This document shows positions 37,101-49,100 of a DNA stretch of 64,000 nt, in pieces; within the stretch, counting starts at the first letter, position 1; every line of letters begins with the position of its first letter. Source of the stretch: Zygaena filipendulae. Lineage: Eukaryota; Arthropoda; Insecta; Lepidoptera; Zygaenidae. The notes beneath the pieces were generated by a model, which was not told where the DNA came from, did no database searches, and saw only the letters and a list, made by a program, of their open reading frames with translations. A program made the translations under genes and the position numbers. The stretch is from positions 265,501-329,500 of the forward strand of contig OU015675.1 in NCBI GenBank assembly GCA_907165275.2. The letters run 5' to 3'.

Positions 37101-40100
37101 TTAGCTCGCTTTGTTCTTTGGTTATAATATTTTAGGGTGTTATTTTTATTGACTTTTTAATTTTTATTCTATAATATCTTTGGCCGATAAGGGGTTATAA
37201 AATCACCAATCAAAAGTTTACATAGACTCACCTACTTCTTGACTGACAAGCATTACTTCCTTTATTTATTTAAATAATATTAACAAATAATAATAATAAT
37301 CCACTTCACAACACACAGATCTACTTGATCCCACACTAAGCTATAAGCTTGTGTCGTGGAAACCAAGCAAACGTGGTATATGCTACACATATTGTTACCA
37401 AACCGAAATGATCGGGAATAAAAAAAACCACTTACAGGAACAAACAATATTTACTTTTATTGTTTTTAGAAGTATTCTCCGTTGCAATCAATGCACTTTT
37501 CCATTCGCTCGAACCAATTATCGAAACAGTTATTCCAGTTTGAAGTTGGTATAGTCAAAATAGTTGTTTTCTATGCACCAACTGCTTCATCTGGGTTTGA
37601 AAACCGCTGACCTCGTAATAAATCTTTGGTTCTTGTGAATGCAAAATAATCATTGGGACTTATATCAGGGCTGTACGGAGGATGGTCCATCAACTCCACG
37701 TTTTTGTGCTTTAAAAACTCAATCGTCTTTCGAGCGGTGTGGGAGCTTGCATTGTCGTGATGCAGGATTATACGGCGTCTTGGGTTATCTTCACGCAGTT
37801 TGGATATTACTTCTGGCAAACAAACTGTTGTGTACCAATCAGCGTTAATTGTTCTATGTTCTTGCAAAACGATTGTGGCAACGTGGCCTTTTTTTGAGAC
37901 AAACGAAGCCACCATTTTTTTTTAAACACTGCGAGAACGTACAACTTTTGTTGGCTTGGTTTCGCCTTCGAACACCCAAACGGCGGATTGGAGTTTTCTT
38001 TCGGGTTCATATGAATATATCCATGATTCGTCACCTGTGACGATGTTATAAATAGCATTTGAGATCCCTTTGTTGAAGCGTTGCAGAGTAATGCGACACC
38101 AATTGACACGAGCCGCTTTCTGTTCTTCCGTCAGGTTATGGGGTACCCAGCGGGAAACTAGTTTCCTGACATGTAACTCATCATGTAAAATCGTTTGGAT
38201 TGCATTCATATCAATGTTTAAAGTCGCCCCCATCTGCTCATATGTCACATGTCTGTCATCCTTAATTATTTGGCGCACCATAGTTATGTTTTCAGGCGTT
38301 ACCGCCGTTTTTGGCCGACCTGTAGAGGGCAAGGTACTGAGAGATAATTGTCCACATCGGAATTCTGTATACCAGCGATATACCGTCGTTTGACTTGGTG
38401 CTTCACAGCCAAATAAGGCCACAAGTTCAGCAAGGCATGTTTCTTGTGATAATCCTCGTCGAAAGTTATAATAAATAATCACACGAAAATTTTCCCGTGT
38501 AAGCTTCATTTTCGCTATCCGCTTGTAAACTTAAAATTGACACTGTTCGTTTTTTTATTCTTTTCTTTCTAATTTTTATATGTCATTATATTAAAAAGAA
38601 AAGACGTTTTTATATAGCAAAAAGTTTTTAATCCAAGCTTAAGTATAATTAATGTATTTCCGATCATTTCGGTTTGCCCTAGGTATATACACACCCAGAC
38701 TGGAAAATGGAACCCTGTGTTCATCACACAAAGTCCACCCCCACCGGGAATCGAACCCGGAACCTCTTGATTAGCGGGCAGGCATGGTGACCATTGCGCC
38801 AACCGGGTCGTCTTTAATGCGAGATTTAATTTAACTTTCCCATAAATTAGTCTCTCTGTTTTTAATTTTTGCACCGAGATAGACGCTAGAGCAGAAAACG
38901 CTATGAGATTCGTACGTGATTCCTTAGGGAACCCTGAAATATACACGGTAAAAACCGCATGCACCAACTTGTTAGTGCTATAAAATAAATGGTGATTCCT
39001 TGAAACTATCTCATTAACAACAAATAAATTCACATGGGATTCGAATCCGCTACCTCGCCCCTAACGCTCGGTTATTAACTCGCCCCACGGTGTTGCCAAC
39101 AAAATTAACTCTCCGCTGATCCTTCAATACGTTTTTATTGCGAACTCCGCGAAATAATGTTAAATCAAGCGCAAATCCCGGTTATATTCATGGCAACCCC
39201 AAAACTTGGCGGGTATTTTTCTGCGGTGGAAACATTATCTTTTATTGAGATATGTTTTTATGGCATACGATCTTCTCGGGCTATGATAATGATGGGGAGT
39301 TTATATTTTTTTGGTTCAGTATTTTAATATGGTTTTCTACAGCAAACTTAATATAAAAATTGACAAAGTTATTACTAAAAAGCTTTAATTCACAACACTC
39401 AGATCTATTTGATCGTACACTGAAATATAGGATTGTATCGTAAAAGCCAAGCAAACGAGGTACATACTTTGTAAAACTACATTGTATGTAACCAATATGC
39501 AAATGTGAGTTTATTTGTTTTATACGCTTTTAAGCCTAAACTACTTAATCAATCACCACAAAATTTTACATTACACGTTGTCAGGGCTACAGAGAAGGAC
39601 ATGGAGTACTTTTTATCCCGGGATTCCTGCGGAGACTCCAAAATTGCGTGCGTGCGAAACCGTAGGGAACAGCTAGTCCTACTATTATTATAAACGTGAA
39701 AGTGTGGATGTTTGTTACTCAATCACGCAAAAACGGCTGAACGGATTTGGACGAAATTTGGCATGCACGTTGTCAAGGGTACAGAGAAGGACAAAGGGTA
39801 CTTTTTATCCCGAAATTCCTGCGGGAACTCCAAAATGGACGCGTGCGAAACTGCGGGGAACAGCTAGTACGAAATAAAATAAAACTACTATATAATATAA
39901 AGCACTAGTGGTGGCCATTAGTGCGATATAATGTACTACATCGATAATAATAACTCGACTCGTCACCTGTGGATCGATACAAACTAGTGGGTGCGCCAGC
40001 GCCCGCCAGGTGTTGATAGAAAGTGATTACAGTTTAAAATGTATTTGCTATCGGTAAAATAGGGGATTAGTATAACTGTAATGGTGATGATCATTTATTT

Positions 40101-43100
40101 ATATTAAAACTAATTTAAGGTTTTTAACTGTCAGTTTTTTAAATAAATTGGGTCAATAAAACACAGATTACTTAACAAACCTAATGTTATTATCATTTTA
40201 AAATACATTAATGAAAAGATATCGTTTGTCATTAAGAACTGAGACAGAGTTTTTGTCACTGAAAGTTTCAAAAACATTGTACAATGTATATACTGTAACT
40301 TTTAAGACGTAAAGGCAACTGAGAAATATCGGCACTTCTTATACTTTAGGTCGATTGTGTTCTATTTTGATGAAGCTTGATTTTGTCACTGTGAAATAAT
40401 AAAGTTCTAAAGTTTACATCATATCAACCATTCACACTAACCACAACTCGCTAAAAAATTAAATTCTCTAAGGTAAGTGTTTCGTTTAAAAAAATCATCA
40501 ATCAATACTTAATAAAATCACGTTTGGGAGTTTTCAATAACTTTAATATTAAGTTGAAATGCTGCAGAAACTTTATACAAAATAGCATTATGCTATTTCA
40601 CATCCTACTAATATTATAAACGCGAAAGTTTGTAAGTATATATGTATGGATGGATGGATGGATGTTTGTTACTCTTTCACGCAAAAACTACTAGATGGAT
40701 TTAAATGAAACTTTACCATAATATAGCTTATACATCAGATTAACACATAGGTTACTTTTTATCCCGGAATTCCCGCGGGAACTCTGAAATTAACGCGGGT
40801 GAAACCGCGGGGCACAACTAGTGCTGAATATTCGATTATTCTTTAATATTTAAATAAATTTGCTCGCCGAGCCAAAAGCATACCTAGTTGTCGCAAGAAG
40901 CAGTCATTTTGTCGATTATAGTAAGACAACATGGAACTTCACGAGCGCAATAGCAAAAACATAATACCAATGTTGTCATACATCACTAAAATCATATCAT
41001 ACGATAAATACATTGTATTACAAACAATAATAACAGGACATTACAGGTTTCGTTGAGCTGGGGCTGCGCTGGTCCGGGACTCCCGGCTCCCCGGGACTCG
41101 GGATTCGGAATCCGGGACGCGGGACTTAGACCCTAAGTTATTGGGTTAATAAATCTTAATACAGTGGCCCGCCGCGAGCATGCTAATGCCCCTAATATCG
41201 TAGTGCTGCCCTCTGTGCACGCACCGTCGCGACCTTTTGAACTTTGGTTTTAATATTAATATTAAACTCGTGTTTTATAGCAAAAACGGTACTGGAAAAG
41301 ATATTGTGAGTCGAAGTTTTTGCCAGTGTCGCAAAAACTTTTCAAGAAATATTTATATCGAATGCGAATAATTTATGACCTAAGTCTACCACAAAATAGA
41401 TGATAATAGTTATTTATTTAATAATTCTTCAATAAAGAGCATTTTACAAATTGGTATATCTATTTATACAAAGATGGATTATATTGACGCCGCCGTTTGA
41501 CCGATCATCAAGAAAGGCTGGCACATTTTTTTTTTTCACAGAGAAGCTTTTTCATACAGTTTACTTGCCAATAGATGGTGTACGAAATAAATGTAACTGG
41601 CAAGTCAACGTTTACCGAGTTCTGCTAGTCTATTTATAAGGAAGTATCTTAAAAAAAAGAAATAAAAAAAAATAATACATAATAGTTTTGTTACTATTAC
41701 AAAGTAAGTAAAAACTGTAGCAACGAAAATAAAAGAAATAGCGAATAAAAATAAAATGCTTTATTGCATTCTCTTTTTTATCTGGTTGGTTGCTGTTGCA
41801 ATGCCATTGTAATGTTCTAGTCCATTAAACAATTAACTTGGAAAACGTTGCGCTATACGAACGCAGAATAATGTATCAGATAGAAAAAGATTTCTCATGT
41901 ACCTACTGAATCTATTGATAGCGGCGCGGTCGGAGCTGTCCAAACATCGCGAACGCTAAACGAGATAATGTGGCAAAATGTATTTTTATCGATACATCAA
42001 CGCTTGTCGACTGTCGCATTAGCAACATCACTACGACTATACATCTTTTTAATAATGGAAGGATTTGGTGAACGAAATGAGAATGCGCGGGGACGCGATG
42101 GTGACATATTTGTTTTTTTTTTTATGCTATTTTAGTTGCACCGTAGCGAATGAGAATTTAAATTTTTAAACGTTCTTTCAGATAGTACATATAGAACGTT
42201 GTAATTTTTGCTAAGTTTATTCATAAGGTAATTTCTTTCTACTAATTGCTATTTGTGAAGTGAAGCTATTATCAAATAAAAAATTTACAGATTTAAAATA
42301 AGTACCTATACCTAGTAATCCTGAATTCGTGATAGGTAGCTAAGTCTATCTTATACATCATTTTCCATTGAGGATATAATTGTGTTTGATTTATGCAAAT
42401 ATTATTATTATTTTCAATTTATGTTTGTCCATCTGTAATCTGTATATATAGGTAGATATATTCGTACGTGCAATACGTAAATATATTATAAATGCGAAGC
42501 CGGGAATTTCATAGTTGCATTCTTAGCTAGCTTAAAAGTTTTATTCACAATCGATTCACGAGTAGAATAGGACAATTTGAAACTAGAAGCGGATTGTGAC
42601 GCCAATGCTCTTTAAAAACATCGTGTAAACCGCGCGGAATAACTAGTATGCTTACCTATAGTTCTATAGGTACCTAATAAATACCTAATAAAATCAAATA
42701 TGTCAAAGACGTGATAAGTGATAAGGTTCCTGTACGGTTTTTTGTCAAAACATTAAACAAATTGGCCAAGTAGGTAGGTACATTATAACAATGTAATGAC
42801 ATAATACATTGTAATATAAGCAAGGTTTTACAGATAGAGAATTTAAATATTACACTATGCTGTACGCCAACCGAATGGGCATGATGACGAGGTATAGAAA
42901 TCAACATTCTATTTAGAACGTCAATTAGATAATAAAAAAATACTGGACACGTATTTTTTGCTTTTTCAAATTATTGAATAAAATATACAGATAAAACGCA
43001 TTAAAATTTACGAGTTCGTTCGGGAAGCTCGTGACGTTATAACTAAGTAGGTGCATAGTGTATCTAGGCATGACGTCATCATGAAAAAAATTCAGGGGCA

Positions 43101-46100
43101 TATAACTTTTGCTATGGAAAAAGTTACATTTGTTATATTATAAAATAAGTTGGTAGCGAGTAGAGAGTAGAGAGATACAAGAGTACAACAGTAGGGTTAT
43201 GTGGATACTTCTGATATGACGCCTCTCTAGACTCTGAAAAAGTGAGCTCACAAATATATTATACAAAATATTAGTTCGGAAAAAGGCCACATTTAACTAA
43301 CACGTTATAAACAAGTACCTATGGCGGCCAGACAATAATATTCATTGTACATTACGGTATAGGTATAGGTTACGAACCTTTTACCAAATAGACGCATTCG
43401 AACTACGCCGGATTGAACCCAACGTCCCGGACTCCAGGGAAGGGACATAACGCTTTTCCCTTACGTGACTCATGACGATTTATTTATTTATTTATTGCAC
43501 ATCCATTAAGTAACATAAGGTGTTGAGGTAGTTAGTAAACAGTTCTTTATGGACCCTGTTTATAGGGCACAGTACAAAACATTTCAAATTTAGGCCAGTT
43601 GATTCCTACCGGAAGTTGCTTTTCGCGAAGAGAACTTTATTGCAATTTTTTTTTAAACTCGTTTTAGAAAACACCAGCTGGCGTCTACTATACGCGCGTC
43701 TTATAATGAACTTTGGAAAAAAAACACAATGGGCTCCACAGTCCATAGAGGTAGGTGTGTGTGTGTGTGTTCGTGTGAGTCGATTTGGCAGTGTTTTTAG
43801 CGTGGCCATAAACGTTGCCGCGAGCCGGCGCGAGTCTTTGAATTTTGATGGACCTTTTTTTTTGATAATATTTTATTTGATCAAGATACGCTTTGAATAA
43901 ATGCAGAACAATCTTATCGATATGAAGAAAACAAAGAAATTTTATACTAATTATTTTTTTACTTCAAATAGAGTTTACTGCAAATACGAGTAAAGCATGA
44001 CGTATTGTAGAGTTTTCTATATGAATAAAATAAATATTGTATATGAGTATAACAAAACTCAAAGTAACTTTCTGTTTTGCTTGGACTTTGAAGTTTGATT
44101 GGTTATGAAACTCTTAGTCTTCAATAACAGAGGCACTCGAGCTAATATTTCTTAACTGAAATCCCGCAAATCTGACATCCTGAAAAAATTATCGATTTTT
44201 CTATCAATCGATTATGTTTGTAAGATAATCGACTTACTACTACTATATAAACTATAAAAATATATTAAAATCCCGCCCAAAGCTCTTTTTCTCATACATA
44301 GACTGTACAAAAAAAACTCATGTTTTTTTTTAACGTTACGGACGTTTTTTGCCGGCTAGGGTACCCCTCCGCTATGCCCCATAAGGAACTTCGTTCCAAA
44401 AGCATGCAGTTTTCTATGATACACAATAATCAATTTTTCCACAGTCATAATCTATTATTTCTTCTAATTAAAATCGTTTTTTTCCAAATCCTACTAATAT
44501 TATAAGCGCGAAAGTTTGTAAGTATGTGTGTTTGTTACTCTTTCATGCAAAAACTACTGGATGGATTTAAATGAAACTTTACAATAATATAGCTTATACG
44601 CATCAGATTAACACATAGGGTACTTTTTATCCCGTAATTCCCGCGGGAACTCTGAAATTAACGCGGGTGAAACCACAGGGCACAAGTAGTCGATCATAAT
44701 TGAACAAAAATCGATTTTTAAATCCACGATTTTTTTCACTAAAGTCACATGTCTACTACTTATACAAACAAGTTAGATACATACTTTACGAGTCCTGCTT
44801 AAGCAGGACCAATCAAAAATTATGAAGACTCATTTGTGTGTTCCCCTCCACGGAAATCTTTAGTAAAAGGCGAAAGATTTATACGTTTTGAAGGGAAACC
44901 AGAGTTAACTGTGCTGCTGAGCCATCTCTTGCTGCCCCCCCTTCAGGGGGGCAGTAGAGGAAACTGTGCCGGGGCTGAGCCCCCTACAGTAGTCAATCCC
45001 ACGCTGTCCGCTAAAGAACGGACAGGAGATTGGGTGGAGTCCTACGGACTCGTTGGATCGCCTGGGCGAGAGCCGACGCCACTATCGGTAGTGGCATCCA
45101 GGCTTCGCCCTTTTCCTCGGAAGCAGGTTCACGGGTCGCGAGCGACGAGCTCGCGCGGATATCTTTTCCCCTCGGGTGGCCGAGCGTGAAGAGGCGCCAG
45201 TTCTCGAATGTGCTCGAGGTCCGACGCATCGGCACGCTCGAACATCCGAGTGGATAGACGCTGGATGAAGTCATCCAGCGGCTCGACTCCCAGGTCCCTC
45301 CGGATGACATCGTTGCGTACATAACGCGGTGCTCCGACGATGGTACGCAGTGCCAGAGACTGCTGTGGGTGTATAGTTTTGCGCAGCGTGGCACACGGCA
45401 ACGCGTACCACGCCGGGGCGGCGTACGTAAGTCGGGATCTTACATACGTTTTGTAGATCCCGACCTTCACCCTCAGAGGGAGCCGGGAGGCGAGCACGCC
45501 GCGCAGTAGTATCCGCGCCGACCGCGCACTCGCGACTATATTTTTAACGTGTGGCTTCATAGTGAGGCGGCGATCCAAGGTCACCCCGAGGTACTTGACC
45601 GTCGGGGACCATACAATCTCCTGTCCGTGCAGACGGAGACGTTGGGGAACTGGCAGCTGCCTGCTGACGACGATGGCCTGCGTCTTCCCGACATTGACCG
45701 ACAGTCTCCATTTGGAGAGCCAGTCAGGGAGGAGATCGAGCGTGCGCTGCAGCCGCTTGGCGAGTTAACTGTGCAACTGTACCACGGACCCTACATGATG
45801 TTTTGGCAAATGTCAACAGCGCAGTCTAGGATTGTATTGATAATTATAAAACGCCATCTATGTTGTTCAGTACTAGGTAATCAGCAGTGGCGAAGGTACC
45901 ATATAAGCCAATTCCCACCGGCTTCCCTTCAAAAGTTTGGAACACAACCACTCGAGAGAGTGGTAATTGAGAAACCGCGTCATTGAGAAATGTCAAAATC
46001 AGTAATTTTAAAAGTATAAAGCAATTACCTCGACGTACGTATTTAGGTATTTGCGATAAGTAGATACTTTGATAAGTTGTAGATAATTAAGTATTTAGAG

Positions 46101-49100
46101 TAAGTAGATTTCCGGGTTACCTTTCTCAATATTTCACCCTTCGCCACTGGTAATCAGACAAGCAAATAACTAACTATAGGACTCGCGAAGGTTATTTAAG
46201 AAGAGAAACAAAGCCTATTTTCATTATGATCGACTATTAGGTATTTAAAACATCGCTGTAGAGTTTTTCTTGAAATTGAGATTTATAGACTATGGTGCTG
46301 TAGACTAAAAATTCTTTTGTAGAGATGAATATACTCGAACTTTCATGGTACATATATTTTTTGAACGCTACTATTGAAACTTTACCATCCAAACACTTCT
46401 AGCACAAAAAAAAAAATCTCATCAAAAGTCAAACGTGAGTGCTCTATTTAAAAATATGCTTTATCGTCTGTGTACTTGCAGTTGGTTATCTCTCTTACAG
46501 GCCTCACAGTCATAACCAGGATGCAATATAAAGCAATATAGATGGCGTTGCATAATACTCGATACAATCTTGAACTGCGCTGTTGACATTTGCCAAAACA
46601 TCATGTAGGGTCCGTGGTACAGTTGCCCAGCTAACTCTGGTTTCCCTTCAAAACGTATAAATCTTTCGCCTTTTACTAAAGATTTCCGTGGAGGGGAACA
46701 CTCAAATGAGTCTTTGTAATTTTTGATGGTCCCGCTTACGTGGGGCTTTATAAATAAATATGTCGCTGTTTTAACTAAACAAGTTAACACTAACTGATAT
46801 TGCAATGCAATTGGGTATTCTCCGAGGTATGAAAATCAAAATTCTAATTAGTCCGTCAGTTAGAAAATAAAAAAATAATAGACACGTATTTTTTGCTTTT
46901 TCAATTTAATGAAAATGAACATAGATAAAGCGCATTAAAGTTTAGGGTGGGGGGCTCGTGACGTCAATATTCATTATAAGCGCCATACAAACCGCACCGA
47001 GTTGTGACGTCACGCGAAATTTCAACTCAATGTTTCTCTGTTATTTTTTGATTACGTAAAAAAAGAAAAAATACGTGTCCAATATTTTTTAATAATCCAC
47101 ACGACGACGGACTAAAAAAAATGTTTTTGTCAAATAGTCAATTATGTTTATTCGATTTATCCATGGAGTTATATTTTGGAGCTAGAATCTGACATTGAGA
47201 CTTGAGTGAAAAAAATCATAAAATCGTTTACTGTACAAAAGGTCCTACTGGGGAGTTAAGCGATGCTCAGCTTCTCTCTAGCCATAGCACTAGGAAACTG
47301 TGAAGGGCGGATATTCTACGGGTTGATATTAACGTCAAAAACAGCAATATTTATCGGTCAACTTTGAATAAAAAAATCTGAAAAATTCTGAATGAACGCT
47401 CTGAGGTATCGCATTTTGCGTACACTTGTTGGTATTTACTCGTAAAACGTAATTAGATTTTTGTATCTACTCCAAGGCTGGAAGTGAGTAAATATTGAAG
47501 TGTTTGCACGAAAACCAAACTAAGTCAGTATTTGCCAACACGACAGCAACACCCACAGCGTGCTGTCTGACTGTATGTACAACATGTCGCAGGCCATTTG
47601 TAAATTAGGTCCATTTGCAAAACATTCAGCGTTTTTTAACGTCGAGACTAGAAAAAAATATTTGTGGTAAGTTTTCGCAAGTCGGACATGATTTATTTAT
47701 TTTCTATTTCCCGCGGTTTCACCTGCATCAATTTAGGAATTTCCGCAGGAATTTGGGATAAAAAGTACCCATGTCCTTCTCAGTAGTAGTATAGGTTAAG
47801 TGGTTGAGGCTTGAAACCATAGCAAACCAACAAAAAAATACTCTCAAAAGAGAAACTCAAATTTCGCATTTAAAATAGTAAGGATTCTCATTATGATTTA
47901 CAGTTTCTTTTATGTATGTGTGTGTAATATAGATACCATCAAATTAAATACTAGTCGATTCTCCGCGGTTTTACTCAAGTTAATTTCGGAGCTCTCGGAG
48001 GAATTCCGGGATAAAAAGTAGGTATTCTATTTTATAATCCCATATCTTATGTTACGCTAAAGCATAAAATAGACTTGTTCCCGGGGTATGAAAATCAAAA
48101 TTCTATTTAATCCATCTTGTACATTATTAACAATAATAGACCCGTATTTTTTGGTTTTTTCAAATTATTGAAAAAATACTAAGATAAAACGCATTAAAGT
48201 TTAGGAGTGGGGGCTCTGACGCCATTTGAACGTAATGTATCTCCGTTATTTATACATGTCCAATATTTTTTATTAAACTACAAGACGGACTAAAAATTAA
48301 AATTTGGTTGACAAGCCCATTGTTTTTGTACTTCAAACTTCGAACGGAATTTCGAATAAAACGCAACCCTCTATGGATAATATATCTATGGATAAAACAT
48401 TCACACATTCGACAGGAAATAATTAGAATGGGACAGACAGTAGTCGATTGTCTAACAGTTTTATTATAGCCGTGAGCGCTCTTTGTCTGCTGACCACACA
48501 AGCTTTAGCGGTTGGGAGAGACAGCACAAACAATCACATATTTCTCTTTTTTTTTTTCCACGCGCCTCGGAGATACCACTTCGCGCCCAACTGTGATATT
48601 TTACAATCCGTCTCGGTTGTTTTTTTTGTTCCCGCGTGCAGCGTGCTCCGGAGATGCTTTTTTTGTAGACGCTACTATGTGTTTTACCGTGTGTAGATAT
48701 TTGAGTGAATATCTCACGTTTTTTTTAGGTTTTTTGTGTATTTTTCTGTAGTTTCAATGAAGAATTTATGACGTTACCACGTTAACGTGTAGAATATTGT
48801 TTCGAAATGTAGGTACAAGTAATATCACTAGAATAGTCTAGGGCCCGAATTTCTCCCGATTATATAAAAAATTCAGCAATACCAGCATCCTTACTCCTTA
48901 CTAATCCTACTAATATTATAAACGCGAAAGTTTGTAAGTATGTAAGGATGTAGTTTTTTTATGTAAGTTTGTAAGGATGGATGGATGGATGGATGTTTGT
49001 TACTCTTTCACGCAAAAACTACTTAATGGATTTAAATGAAACTTTACAATAATATTGCTTATACATCAGATTAACACATAGGGTACTTTTTATCCCGTAA

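Larger units (their letters stand above)
35853..37270. other. otp intron 4 interior, GC patches
   Basis: GC-rich patches at 35990-36062 and 36905-37060 interrupt AT-rich DNA and two Helitron-like pieces. The patches are repeat-free and could be regulatory; no ORF. Confidence 0.5.
44801..46736. repeat. Inverted-repeat arms enclosing nested insertions
   Basis: 44801-45866 (minus its insertion) matches the reverse complement of 46531-46736. Both contain actcattt, gttcccctccacggaaatct and ggaccctacatgatgttttg. The unpaired middle holds a hAT-type MITE. The arms could be two opposed copies of one repeat or a foldback element; the outer ends are not clear enough to decide. Confidence 0.75.

Noticed and set aside
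38070..38393. 107-codon plus-strand ORF
   Set aside because: Antisense to the mariner transposase.
38743..38813. Possible tRNA gene (A and B boxes on the minus strand)
   Set aside because: The boxes are those of a tRNA-derived SINE; no acceptor stem pairs and the sequence continues into the SINE body.
44836..45986. Plus-strand ORFs of 68-145 codons
   Set aside because: Antisense to the Jockey-like reverse transcriptase fragment; no domain of their own.
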